This document shows, piece after piece, positions 1 to 10,699 of a DNA stretch of 64,000 nt. The notes beneath the pieces were generated by a model that was not told where the DNA came from, did no database searches, and was given only the letters and a program-made list of their open reading frames with translations. Position 1 is the first letter of the stretch. Every line of letters begins with the position of its first letter. This DNA is from Ascarosepion bandense (Eukaryota > Mollusca > Cephalopoda > Sepiida > Sepiidae): contig JBBBDQ010001187.1 in assembly GCA_037127315.1 (NCBI GenBank), positions 1,084,501 to 1,148,500 of the forward strand, read 5' to 3'. Made by a program: the position numbers and the translations under genes.

Positions 1-253
1 ACTAGTAAAGGAGGGATAGTGATAGTACGTTATTCTATGTTGAATAGACATGTGTTTACTTTTTTTCTTTATTCATACGTCAACCCCACTGAGGCTGGGA
101 CTCCGAGATACCAATTCCAACCATAAAAATATGAGGCTTTTTTCGTCCGTTTTAACTTCTATGGAATTACACAGATTAGCTCTGAGTTGGTCTTAGAAAA
201 ATGCCGTAGGTGTGTCTCCATGGATAAAATTCGAATTACTATGTGAGTGGTCC

Positions 254-790
254 TGGGCATGACAGTAAACTGCAACCGGCAGCAAAGTCTCTGATTGTGG
301 GGTTGTGAGGAGGATAAAACTACCACTTAATAGCTGTTGTTCTTAGTTCCACTCTGACATGGAGTGGTAGCCCCTGTTAGGGACCCAGCTATGGGCAAAT
401 TGTTAATCCCCAAACTTGGGTCAAAACACTATGAAAGTATAAAAATAAACTGTTATAGAAATATATACACTGAAATAGACTTTTACGGAAAAATATACAT
501 TTTTGAAGGCAAAATATTACCAACAATACATTTTTGATTAAGAAAAAATGATTACTAAATCACATTTTTGAAGGAAAAAATTATGCTCAGCAAAACATTT
601 TTGAATACAAAAACTAGAAGACAGTTTTAGTTTTCTAAATTAAAAAAGAATTAAAACAAACATTTTCATTAACATCTGACTAAATCAACCATCTCCCTAT
701 AGCCCAACATTAAAAACAATCCTTAAAACCTCACCTTTTTGGCATTAAATAACCCACAAAGGTTGATATGCCGTTAAGCAAAACTCAAAT
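254..790 (+). repeat. Interspersed repeat family B, copy 1
   Basis: This is one of four long copies in the window (others at 6031-6462 minus, 14648-15019 plus and 22331-22887 plus). All share a start resembling GGGTATGACGGTAAACTGCA, a middle block reading CCCAGCTATGGG, and a 3' end resembling GGCATTAAATAACCC followed by a TTGATATGCCGTTAA-like stretch. The 3' half is an AT-rich run in which an ACATTTTTGAAGGAAAAAA-like motif repeats every 35 bases or so. No ORF is present. The family is non-coding and probably non-autonomous. Copy 4 lies directly behind a 5S-derived head, so B may be the long body of a SINE. Confidence 0.75.
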
Positions 791-794
791 TCAA

Positions 795-1061
795 AACCAA
801 ACTATGTGATATTCATGTATTTTTATAGGTTATTTTTTTATTTTGTAATTTTTAAATTTTCTTTTTTTTAGTCAGAGTAATTTCAATAGTATCATTCTAC
901 TTCTAATTATCAACGTCATTTTTGTCTTTTTTGCTTCAGTTTAACTCATTATTCGCCTGCTCACTCTAAGATATTTGAAGCATTCTTCTGCAGAACCGCA
1001 CAATTTGTTGACTCAAGTCTGCCCTTCAGCTGCCAGAAAATTGGCCAGAATTTAATGATTT
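795..1061. other. AT-rich sequence, nothing recognised
   Basis: Low-complexity AT-rich DNA between family B and the Penelope-like fragment. I see no ORF, repeat unit or RNA gene in it. Confidence 0.5.
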
Positions 1062-1310
1062 AATACATTAGTAGGAAATTGACTTGGAGTCCGATGAACA
1101 AACCTTCAAGGAATGATAAACGACGTCCAGACTCCTTTTCTCTTGTAAATTTCAAAGACGGATTTAAGCGATTCAAAGTAGTGAGAAAGGAATCATCATC
1201 AGCCTCACCGTCGAACAAACAAAAAGTATCGTCCACATACCGATAATGCATGAACGGCTTAGTGTTAAGTGTAAAATGGGAAGACTCATAGAAGTCTATT
1301 TCCAACTGCC
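1062..1310 (-). pseudogene. Penelope-like reverse transcriptase, catalytic part, inverted
   Basis: Minus-strand reading contains RYVDDTF (YVDD at 1228-1239), the RT active-site motif in its Penelope-like context, followed by a LNRLNPSLKFTREKES segment and RLSFLE, which match the order seen in Penelope-like elements. Coding similarity starts at about 1308 and ends near 1075. The continuing part of the same protein lies on the opposite strand from 1312 onward, so this is the 5' portion of one insertion lying inverted. It lacks the N-terminal RT motifs and cannot encode a working enzyme. Confidence 0.75.
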
Positions 1311-1311
1311 T

Positions 1312-2038
1312 TGTTTCGAAAAACAACGGTTTCGGGATTATACATACGGTGGGACTCATTTTGTCCACGAAAGCGAAAAATTAATTTAGTTACGACCCTT
1401 ACCCATAGGGAACTAAAAATTTGCACGGAGAGATATTTAGACGTGGAACTGGATTTTATCCGCAACATCTTATCCAAAAACGGGTATCCTAGTGATGTTG
1501 TGAATGGTGTGATGCGTGAGAGAATCAATTGTTTTTGAAAGGAAAAGCACTACACTGTGGAAAAGTGTCCAGTTTTCTTTAAGGCTTCCTTACATTGGTT
1601 CACGTAGTGAGATACTGGCTAAGCAAATTTCTAGAGCTATTAAATCTTGTTATTTCTCGCCTCAAGTTAGAATACATTTCGGCAATCATTCTGCTTTTCC
1701 GTCCAAAGCACTAACTTCCTCAACACCATATTTATTCTGTTGTTTATAAATTTACTTGTAGTTGTGGTAGTGACTACATAGGAAGGATGACCTAGAGTTT
1801 GGATAGCAGAATTAAACAGCACAAGCCATTACGAGTTCTCAAAATGGATGGTCGTCCGGGTCAACTTGTGAACACTTCCAGGTCACCAATAACTAAAGAT
1901 CTGATAAGTAACAGAAATTGTGTAACCGACTTTAGTGCAAACCAGTTCACTGTGCTGTCTGGTTCATACTCAATGTTTCACTTAACGGCGTTGGTGTCTA
2001 TATATAACTTAGGACATCATCTCCCTCCAAGCTGAGTG
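1312..2038 (+). pseudogene. Penelope-like RT thumb and GIY-YIG endonuclease remnant
   Basis: Plus-strand frames give FRKTTVSGLYIRWDSF, then a segment ending NGYPSDVVN, then LRLPYIGSRSEILAKQIS, the typical C-terminal RT region of Penelope-like elements. After a frameshift, a cysteine pair and DYIGRM appear near 1760-1795, then SLDSRIKQHKP. This resembles the YIG half of a GIY-YIG endonuclease. Stop codons and frame changes (near 1538, 1749 and 1792) make it a pseudogene. Read together with 1062-1310, the protein order is continuous across the strand switch at about 1310. Confidence 0.8.
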
Positions 2039-2278
2039 AATGTCTGTTAGGACTCCACATTATTACCATCTAGTGCCTGTTCCTCCAACTCTCATTTTTT
2101 TGCCTTTGTCAAATTCATCGTTATTTTAATATTTTACAATATTGAAGAATTAAAAAAAATCCCAGTTAACCCTGATGAAAAACGTGATTGAAACCGGTCC
2201 GTCGTTCTTTCGTGTCTTATTTTTATTTGTCATCACTTATATGACTGTAAGTATGAGGTTTACCTTGTTTCGTGCCGT
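2039..2278 (+). other. Probable Penelope-like 3' untranslated tail
   Basis: Non-coding sequence directly downstream of the GIY-YIG remnant, containing a CCTGATGAAAAACGTGATTG stretch of the sort often seen near ends of such elements. The 3' boundary cannot be placed. Confidence 0.3.
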
Positions 2279-2304
2279 TATATATATATATATATATATA
2301 TATA
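2279..2304. repeat. (TA)n microsatellite
   Basis: About 12 perfect TA units. Confidence 0.95.
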
Positions 2305-2414
2305 GTGTAATAGTTGTTACAATGATTTATAAATTCATAGTATCACTACACAAAAATTTTCGCGTTTCGAAGCTAGCCATGTATCTGGGCTGCTTCTTCT
2401 TCAGGTGATTTATT

Positions 2415-2416
<2 letters not shown>

Positions 2417-2472
<56 letters not shown>
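2417..2472. repeat. (TA)n microsatellite
   Basis: About 28 perfect TA units. Confidence 0.95.
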
Positions 2473-2474
<2 letters not shown>

Positions 2475-2476
2475 TC

Positions 2477-2615
2477 TTTTTAATTTGTGTTAGTCTTTCG
2501 ATTCCGTCTTCCGTTACTACCTTGTCTAGATATCGATGCTATTTACTTTCTGTGTCAGATATCAACACATTGTCATCTGCATATCTTATACCAAGAGAGT
2601 AGACTTCATGAAAAG
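2477..2615 (-). pseudogene. LINE-B reverse transcriptase fragment (YADD)
   Basis: On the minus strand, 2572-2583 encodes YADD and the surrounding frame reads ADDNVLISDTE followed by a short helix-like stretch. This is the RT catalytic motif of a non-LTR retrotransposon. The same motif with similar context is present in the longer LINE-B copy at 54605-55610 (minus). It is a short isolated fragment. Confidence 0.6.
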
Positions 2616-3697
2616 TAACTGGATAAATTATATTAAAATATTTTCCGGAGAAACCTATGAAGGGTGAAGGTTTACAAGATATGCATTTTATATCTGACGT
2701 CATTTTTCAAATTCTGCTGCCCAATAAACTACGGATCAATTTACTTTTTTTTTTAATATACTGACCCATCCCCAGTCTTACTTCATATTAATTATCGTAT
2801 ATAATATCTACGAAAAAAGTTTTTAGGCAACATTATTAGCAGTATAAAAAGGTGCTAGGCTGAAGCAATTTATATTTTGACACGTACTAGGAATAACTAC
2901 ACAAGGGGAGATAAATAGATACTACTTTTATTAAAATAAAAATAATTAGGGAACTAGATATTAAAATAGTCACATAGATGTACTCTATAATAAATAAGAC
3001 TTGCCGAAATAATTTTATATATGCTATCATTTTATTGTATGTTTAAGCTATTAAATATGCAAAATTGAAATGCACATCAATATTCTATTCTCTTAAGTAA
3101 CTAGAATATTTTTCAAATGCTCACGGTATTTAGCATTGTTGAAGTTGTTACTAACATTTTATGGTCGAGATTTACAAGCTATACGTTTCGTTGAACTTTG
3201 AAAAAATTAATGGAATTTGAATCAGCTGATTTGTTTGAAAAATATTTTGACAAAAATCTTCGCGATTTATTTTTTAATTTAATTTAATAATACATCATGG
3301 TAAAAATATTGTTTTTACATATTTCTTTTTTTTTCTTTATTTCTTTGTAACAGCGAAGAAGAAATTGTGTAAATATTTATTTCTGGAGCTTAATTCCACT
3401 TTCTTTATGAGTTTGGAACTGTTAATTATATTTCTGAAACTGCAACACGTTAAGTAAAATAAAAGTGGCTTAGAAAATGTTTTACAATATAAACAATGTT
3501 TTAAAAGTGGCTTAGAAAATGTTTCTTTGTTGAATGGTTTTATGTGGGAACAGGGAGTCTTGCTGATGTTTATGGTTGCGCTAAATAGCTTGATTTCTGT
3601 TCAAGTGTAATATTGAGATTAAGAAGATTGACTTCTATATCGTAAAAATTCGAAAAAAATAATTAAAAATTTCTGATGCTGAGTTACGCATCCTAGC
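2616..3697. other. AT-rich sequence with one short direct duplication
   Basis: No gene recognised. A 22-base segment beginning AAAAGTGGCTTAGAAAATG occurs at about 3461 and again at about 3502. The rest is AT-rich without detectable unit structure. Confidence 0.5.
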
Positions 3698-3765
3698 TGT
3701 TTAATATTTTCGCCTGAAGCAAGGCGGTACCGCCACTGATGTGCAGGGGACTACATAAGAGAGTT
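3698..3765 (-). mobile_element. LINE-A 3' end, isolated
   Basis: Reverse complement matches the 3' terminal block of LINE-A seen at 5590-5650, 17815-17875 and 52434-52495. Shared elements are a TATGTAG start, a C-rich run, CATCAGTGGC, and a CGCCTTGC segment before an A/T tail. No coding part is attached, so this is a heavily 5'-truncated insertion or a deletion remnant. Confidence 0.6.
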
Positions 3766-4616
3766 AAAGTTTTATGCAGGAGGAGAGATGAAGACGAACC
3801 ACCTACAGCGGGTGACAGAGAAACAGAAGGAAAACAGTTGCAAAGGTAGGGAGAAAGAAAAGAACAAATTATACTCTCTTGAAGCTTTTTGCTTTCCAGT
3901 CAATATCAATGTTTACAAAGTTAAATGCAATTATTTATCTTTTGTTTTTTTTTTAATTCCTCCCCTTTTTATTGTTCACGCTATGAAAATATTTTCCCTT
4001 TGTCATATGATTTAATATTAAGTAACCCTTTATCACAGGAACGTCTTTATTTCTTTTTTTCGAGTGAAATTATTAAGAAATAATGCCAGTAATTTTCATG
4101 ACTTATGCAAATCATAGAATACGAACGTTCTCTGTTTATTTCTTCTTAATATTAATCGTTACATTTAAAATTATTGAACTATTTCTCTTATATGCGAAGA
4201 GGTAATTTTGATTTTTATATGTAAAGAAATCATTCTGATTTTGAGATGTGGAATATTCAATTTAAATTAATCAATTTATTCGAACTATTGCAGTCGTCAC
4301 TGATAGATTATATATGAACACAACGTTTGATCATCTTTAGCTGTTCATTATTTTGACTTATGTGGGATATCTTTCTTGAGCATAGAGTAATATTTGAAAC
4401 ACGCAATCCTGAGAATAATCGTTTAAATAAATCTAACATATTAAAATATGTAACATGGAAGTTTTGGAAAAAAAGGACTTAGAATCATTTAATTAGATAT
4501 GTATGAAGAAATGATCAAGAATTTTTCATTGAACTACCATCTCCGGTCTGAGTGGATCCAGGAACGCCAAAAATTAAGAGTTTTTTTCCAGGCTCCACAA
4601 AACCTTCAGTCTACCG

Positions 4617-4619
<3 letters not shown>
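3766..4619. other. AT-rich sequence, nothing recognised
   Basis: Only short chance ORFs. The first 100 bases are purine-rich. No repeat family or RNA gene identified. Confidence 0.45.

Positions 4620-4658
<39 letters not shown>
4620..4658. repeat. (TA)n microsatellite at a LINE-A break
   Basis: About 19 TA units ending exactly where LINE-A coding similarity starts (CTCCCGCACCAGTAAGAAAC). In the copy at 51490 the equivalent place reads ATATATTCCCGC, so the array may have grown from, or targeted, this short AT stretch. Confidence 0.85.
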
Positions 4659-4659
<1 letters not shown>

Positions 4660-5655
4660 TCCCGCACCAGTAAGAAACCTGGCATGGCGAATATAATCTC
4701 GCTGCCGACCTTGAACGGGATCTACACTCTGTGGTGAATTGGGGTAAGTAGTGGCTTGTCAACTTCAATGCGTCCAAGACCAAGTTATTTTCTGTTACCC
4801 ATCACAGGCAACGTCTCCTGCCTCCCATAAGCATGGACCAAGCGATTTTCCCTGAGTGCAATACACTGCGCATCCTCGGCCTTACCCTCTCTTCTGATCT
4901 CAAATGGAACCGCTACATCGAATCCCTAGCTAAATCCACTAAGGCTAAGAAGGTTGGGTCACTGTGTCGATCCAGGACGTTCTTTCCGCCGAAAATCCAT
5001 CCTGCATATAAACAAGTCTACCATTCGACCCTGCATGGAGTACTGTTGCCATTTATGGTCAGGTGCTCCTGCCGCTCACCTCAGTGTTCTCGACAGTTTC
5101 CAAAGGAGAGTTAGTAACGTGATAGGTGCTGACTTGGCGGCTCGGCTACAGCCACTTCCCCACCGACGAAATGTGGCCTCCCTTTGTCTGTTATATAAGT
5201 ACTTTCATGGCTTCTGCTCAGACGAATTTAAGTCACTGGTGCCTCCTCAACCGGTTTTTTCTCGTGCAACCAGAATAGCAACTGGGTCCCACCCATTCAC
5301 AGTTAGGTTAGCCAAATGCAGACGACAATTCTACTCCTGCAGCTTCTTCTCTCGCACTTCCCGCCTGTGGAACTCGCTCCCATATTCTTGCTTTCTTGAC
5401 GGCTACAACCTCCAGAAATTTAAATGCATTGTCAATAATCATCTACTAACCACTTGATTCTAGCCCTTTCCCCCCCACCCCGTATATCCTTCCCTTTCTC
5501 TCCCCCCTTGAAACTGTCATCACACCTGCATTTTCATCTTTCTATTGTTTCTTTCTAATTGGTTTGTAAATCTCTTCTCCCTCGTCTAAGTTATGTAGCC
5601 CCCGCACATCACTAGCATTTACGCCTTGCCCGGGGTGAAATGATTAAATATATAT
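4659..5655 (+). pseudogene. LINE-A reverse transcriptase C-terminal half and 3' UTR
   Basis: Plus-strand frames share long stretches with the better copy at 51390-52300: LRILGLTLSSDLKWN, the KAKKVGSLCRSRTFF region, STIRPCMEYCCHLWSGAPA, LQPLPHRRNVASLCLLYKYF, and the ending FFSRTSRLWNSLPYS with FKCIVNNHLL before the stop at about 5455. This is the thumb and C-terminal domain of a CR1/Jockey-like non-LTR RT. The catalytic YxDD part is missing (5'-truncated at a TA array) and frames change near 4740, 4830 and 5000. The 3' UTR ends in the conserved block at 5590-5650, then TATATA. Non-functional. Confidence 0.85.
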
Positions 5656-6030
5656 ATAGCTTTCTGTTATACACAGGATTACGTAGTGTAAGAATTATGT
5701 TAGGTGTTTTTTAATAAAACATTTTTCGTCCGTATATTTATCAGAAAAATTATGAAAAGTAAATGTAAGTATATCTGTCTTAATACATTAATACAAGTCT
5801 TTCCATTTGCATGACAGCGGTCTCTAATTGTAGCAATCAATATTTTATATAAGGTTTTTAATGTCTTTTATCTAATATCACTCTAATAAAATCATAACAG
5901 TCAATCAAGTTAGATGGTTACTGAGTGCCGTTGCTGTATAAACGTAACATCAAGATTTCATTTTGAGGTTATGTAAGAAAGAAAATGTTTAACCCTAAAC
6001 TATAAGATGTTAAGATTAATGTGATCGGAG
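5656..6030. other. AT-rich sequence, nothing recognised
   Basis: No ORF or repeat identified. Confidence 0.4.
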
Positions 6031-6462
6031 TTTGAGTTTTGAGTTTTGTTTAACGCCATATCAACCTCTGTGGGTTATTTAATGCCAAAATGTAGGGTTT
6101 TAAGATATCTTTAAATGGTTGGCTATAGTGAGAAGCTTTATTTAGTTAGATTTTGATGAAATGTTATTATTATTTTTATTTTAGAAAACTGAAGATGTCA
6201 TCCAATTTTGTATTAAAAAATGTTTTGCTTTTAATATTTTTTTTCCTTAAAAAATGTGTATTTTTCTATAAAGGTCTTTTTATGCTTTCATAGTGATCTG
6301 ACCCCAGTTTGGGGATAAACTATTTGCTCATAGCAGGTACCTGAACATGTGCTACTACTCTGGGTCAGGGTGTAACTGAGAACAACAGCAATTAAAAGGT
6401 GGTTCTACGCTCCTAACCACCACCTAACTTGCTGCCGGATGTTGTTTATTGTCATACTCAGG
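6031..6462 (-). repeat. Interspersed repeat family B, copy 2
   Basis: Reverse-complement copy of the repeat at 254-790. The 3' terminal block (GTTTAACGCCATATCAACC on the plus strand) is at the left and the conserved start (TGCCGGATG with GTCATACTCA) at the right. No coding capacity. Confidence 0.7.
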
Positions 6463-6545
6463 ACCAAAAGTGATCGTGAAATCATTCTGTTGGGTGTCAA
6501 ATGCATAACGTAGCGGATCTTGGAAATACGCTGTTACAATGAAAC

Positions 6546-6852
6546 TAGTCAGTTAAGTGCCATACTTGATACTTGCTTCGACGATCATGTCTTGAAAGAG
6601 GCATGACAGACTGGGCAGAAGATCATCCTGCAGTAGGTTGACATTCCTTTCTGTAGTAGACTGGTTACCAGTCAAGGCTATAGAACCCAATCTGTTCTGT
6701 TATTTAATCCATAACTGGAGGAAAGAGACGGATTAATCTCTTTCCCATGGGTATTTGCGCGTAAGTGAATGCAAGGAATTTAACTGAAATTAGAACACGA
6801 TTCTCTGATTTCTAGTTCCGAACCGATATTCACTACACCAAAACGCACATCC
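6546..6852 (-). mobile_element. SINE-A (tRNA-derived), copy 1
   Basis: Full-length minus-strand copy. On its own strand, family members read: tRNA-like head with box A TGGTGCAGTGG and box B GTTCGAATTCC, a central part with CACTTACGCGCAAATA, CAGTTATGGGTTAAATAACA and TTCTATAGCCTTGGCTGG, and a 3' part with a CATGTCTC...GAGACATG hairpin ending CTTAACTGACTGA. This copy is moderately diverged and its head abuts a tandem array at 6943. Confidence 0.85.
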
Positions 6853-6942
6853 ATAGCGATAGAGCAGCGAGAATAGTGCAATGCGCTCTCTGTGAGAAAG
6901 GGTTTCTTGTCCGCAAATAATTAAAAATAAAACTACAATTCC

Positions 6943-7285
6943 ACATTTACGGCTTTCGAAAACTAGACTAGAAAGCAAACACTGGGTATATGTACTTCAT
7001 TTTTGATTTGGTCTGATTCTTATTAAGACATTTACGGCTTTCGAAAACTAGACTGGAAAGCAAACACTGGGTATATGTACTTCATTTTTGATCTGGTCTG
7101 ATTCTTATTAAGACATTTACGGCTTTCGAAAACTAGACTAGAAAGCAAACACTGGGTATATGTACTTCATTTTTGATCTGGTCTGATTCTTATTAAGACA
7201 TTTACGGCTTTCGAAAACTAGACTGGAAAGCAAACACTGGGTATATGTACTTCATTTTTGATCTGGTCTGATTCTTATTAAGACA
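6943..7285. repeat. 85-bp tandem repeat, 4 copies
   Basis: Units begin at 6943, 7028, 7113 and 7198 with the word ACATTTACGGCTTTCG. Spacing is exactly 85 bases with no indels. Copies 1 and 3 have GACTAGAAAG while copies 2 and 4 have GACTGGAAAG, suggesting a doubled dimer. Copy 1 has GATTTGG where the others have GATCTGG. Very low divergence implies recent expansion. Confidence 0.95.
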
Positions 7286-7984
7286 GTGTATCGAAGGCGG
7301 AATCAAATACTTACTGGAGCGGTATAAAGCACTAATCAGTTTCTCTGCATTTTAGCAATATATTGTATATACGAGTTTTTCTCGAGTTTCAATAAGCAAT
7401 AGCTTTAATTAATACCGGATTTTTATCTATTTTTAAATCCTAATACCAGATTTTTAAAACATTTTTTTGCGATGGCACTGATGGGCTATACAAAAGTTTG
7501 CTCCCTAGTGATCTACACAGTAACTTTCAGATTGGTTTATTTACACAGGTTGAACTCTGTCCCAACTGAAATCATTTGACGCAGAATTTTCTTGTGTAAA
7601 AAATATGCTGACAAATGAAAGACCGGAAGACACAGCGATAACAAAACAGTCAAGTAAATAATGGAAGCTATTTCTGGAAATATCTTTTTTTTCTGACGGG
7701 ACGCGGCTTTCTCAGGTTATTTTTCGAAATATATATCATAGATCCACTCTGGGAAAACAAAGATAAGGTTTAAGTAGATAAAGAAAAGAAAGTTAATTCT
7801 GATTTACTTTGCTCAGATATTTTCTCATTCATTGTATATGCAAAAACACAGAAGCACATTTAAAATGATCAACAATGCAGATGGAAGAGTTGATAAGAAA
7901 CACTGTGGTCCACAAACGTAATCAGGGTCTATCCAAAATAAACTACTAGGATACACTTTAGAGTAATATTTATCGGCTCAAATT
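7286..7984. other. Unassigned sequence
   Basis: No ORF above chance and no copy of the named repeat families seen. Confidence 0.4.
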
Positions 7985-8150
7985 AAGAGCTGAGGTCGAA
8001 TTTCAGTCGAGATCATTAGATTCAATTCCGTGCTAATACATTTGGGAAAGGTATGAAAACATCACTTCTAACCGATCATGGGTAAAATAGCAGAAGAGAC
8101 TGGATTCTAATACCTTGGCTGGCTTGCAGCTGGTCTTGAAGAACGTTGAT
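7985..8150 (+). mobile_element. SINE-A-like, old copy
   Basis: Diverged match to the SINE-A centre: GAGGTCGAATTTCAGTCGAG aligns to box B, TTGGGAAAGGTATGAA to the central part and a CCTTGGCTGGC segment to the end. Both ends are missing. Confidence 0.45.
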
Positions 8151-8223
8151 GTACTGTAGGTTTAGACTTTATAATCATAATCCGGAAAGTTTTTGAACAT
8201 TTTCCTGTTAATGTGTTCAATGT

Positions 8224-8505
8224 GATTAGCATTTCTTTTTATTAAGTTTAGCATTTGTTTATATTCAATCTAGCGTTTGTTTTAGTAAATTGTAATATTT
8301 GTTTTTATTAAAATATAGCATTTCTATTAAAATTTGTGATTTTTTATCAAATCTTAGTATTATTTTTTATTAAATTTACGTTTCTCTTTATTAAATTGTA
8401 GTATTTTTTAAAATGTTGGCATTAAATGTTTTTAGTAAATTTTACATATTTTTATTGAATTTTAGTATTTGTTTTATTAATTTAGCATATTTATTAAATT
8501 TTCGA
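8224..8505. repeat. AT-rich degenerate minisatellite, about 22 bp
   Basis: Roughly 13 degenerate copies of a unit like TTTAGCATTTGTTTTTATTAAA follow one another with small indels. Confidence 0.65.
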
Positions 8506-8528
8506 AATACTCTCTTTCTTATTAATAA

Positions 8529-8531
<3 letters not shown>

Positions 8532-8575
<44 letters not shown>
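8532..8575. repeat. (TA)n microsatellite
   Basis: About 22 perfect TA units. Confidence 0.95.
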
Positions 8576-8578
<3 letters not shown>

Positions 8579-8693
8579 GCAAACATTAATATAAGTAAAC
8601 AGTTGAATTAAAAAGTACTCAATGCATGTTAGAATAGAGATGAAGATACAAGATGTATAGCATTTAGATATTTAGGTAGCGTAACTGGTTGAT

Positions 8694-8695
8694 TT

Positions 8696-8726
<31 letters not shown>

Positions 8727-8727
8727 C

Positions 8728-8798
<71 letters not shown>
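8694..8798. repeat. Compound (CT)n(CTAT)n(TA)n microsatellite
   Basis: A CT run passes into CTAT units and then into a long TA run broken by a single TG near 8755. Confidence 0.95.
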
Positions 8799-8800
<2 letters not shown>

Positions 8801-9421
8801 TTAATTGTGGAGAAGTTTGTCTGTTAATTGAGAAGGATCATGCCGACATTGATGTCCCGTGAATACATCATATATATAAAATATGGATATTTAATGTTAA
8901 TAGACATGCTTATACGATATAATGGACTGCGTATGGGAGTAAAAATTGTAGTGCCGAATTCAAAATACATTTGAACTATTTACAATCACTCATGTGCAAA
9001 TTCAATTAGAAAATGTATACATTCATCATATCGTCTTTACCCAGCAATAGTTTAAATAATAGGACCGGTTTTGCTTTTTTGTGTTGGTTGGAAACGAATC
9101 TAAAGAGAAAAGATTAACTCTGCAAGCCACACCTGCTTTAAACCCATACATTGAAAACTCCTGGAGGGATCATGCCATCATATGGAATAAATGTTATTTT
9201 TCATCTTAAAACGCAGTTGGCGTTTCTTCACAAGCAAATAGTATGTACTAAATTCGGGATATTAGCTTGTTTTAATCCGTGAGTTAAATACAAAATTGTT
9301 TCTTTGATTCGACATTTTAAAATTATCACATACACAAATTACAACTCTGAACAGTCATTACAAAAGACAACATTTCTTTACCCTGCCTCTTCGCGGAAAT
9401 ACTTGTTAAGTTGCTATCATT
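8799..9421. other. Unassigned sequence
   Basis: A GATCATGCCGACAT phrase near 8840 resembles one near 33215 (TTCATGCCGACTTCAG). Otherwise nothing recognised. Confidence 0.35.
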
Positions 9422-9708
9422 CAGTCAGTTTAAGCACCATACGTGACATACGACTGGGCGTTCATGTCTCAGAAGAGATACGACTGACTGGGCAGAAATT
9501 TTCCCTCAGAATAAAACCATTATTTTTTTGGTAGCCAACCAAGGCTGGAGAACTTGATCTGTCTTCCTATTTAATCGATAGATAAAGAGAAAAGAGACGG
9601 ATTAATACTTTTCCCAAGAGTATTTACGCGTAAATGAATGCAATGAATTCAAACCCGGCACTCTGATATTATTGTTCCGAAAAGATATCAACTGCACGAC
9701 TGTGTTCA
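9422..9708 (-). mobile_element. SINE-A, copy 2
   Basis: Minus-strand copy with a diverged middle (the region normally encoding the CTACCGCAGAAAGC block is scrambled near 9505-9535). Both ends remain recognisable. Confidence 0.75.
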
Positions 9709-9817
9709 TAAAAAAATTCAGCCATTGAATACTCTATGGGGAACACTTGTAGATAATTTAAAATATGTCTATAGCGACGCCAAGACATTTAGTTTTTGAT
9801 AAAGTATATAATCTTTG

Positions 9818-10015
9818 GATGTGCGTTGTGGTGCAGTGGATATAAGCTTTGAACGAGAAATCAGGGAGTCGAGTTCAAATTCCAGTTGAATTCATTGCAT
9901 TTACTTACGCGCAAATACCCTTGCGAAAGGTATTAATCCGTCTCTTCCTTCCAGTTATGGGTTAAATAATAGGACAGATTGGGTTCTATAGCCTTGGCTG
10001 GCAACCAATCTACCG
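9818..10015 (+). mobile_element. SINE-A, copy 3 (3'-truncated)
   Basis: Head through centre is well preserved, with box A TGGTGCAGTGG at about 9832. The copy stops at CAATCTACCG and runs into a T-run, losing the 3' hairpin part. Confidence 0.85.
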
Positions 10016-10324
10016 TTTTTTTACCTGTAAGTGGATACAAGTTCTCATATATGCAGGTGTGCATTATCAGGCATTTAGTATTTACTGCATTTTGCAACAT
10101 AAAGCCAACAAAGGCATACGGGAGAAGCTTTAAAAAAATTGTGAGAAATCTTTTCTAGAATCAGCACCTATTCCTGTGAGATCATCATGGTTAGACAACG
10201 TCGAACCAGGTGTTTATTAATAAAGTCCTCGCTTCAACAAGTCTTATCTACTGACGCGCTACAATCTCAAGCAATTGTACTAAGTGGCAGAAATCATTTG
10301 ATTATTTTCGAGAGTGTCAACGAC

Positions 10325-10612
10325 TAAAATCGGCTCGTAACGAGTAATCGGAGAGCCGAGTTCGAATTCCAGTTGAATTCATTTCAGTCACTTACGCGCA
10401 AATAACCTTGGGAAAGGTATTAATCCGTCTATTCCTTTCGTTTATAGGTTAAATGACAGGACAGATTGGATTCTATAGCCTTGGTCGGCAACCAGTCTAC
10501 TGCAGAAAGCAATGGCAACCTACTGCGGGATAATCTTCTGCCCAGTCAGTCATGTCTGTTTCGACACATGATCGCCCAAGCGTGTTTCACGTATGGCACT
10601 TAACTGACTGAA
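10325..10612 (+). mobile_element. SINE-A, copy 4 (5'-truncated)
   Basis: Starts inside the tRNA-like head (CGGCTCGTAACGAGTAATCG) and runs to the terminal CTTAACTGACTGAATT. Box B is intact; box A is missing. Confidence 0.85.
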
Positions 10613-10699
10613 TTCGAAAAGAAAAGAATAATCGAAATATCGACATTCCACACGAATTCAAATAACTTGTTAGATAAGACACCTCCATAAATACTGGCT

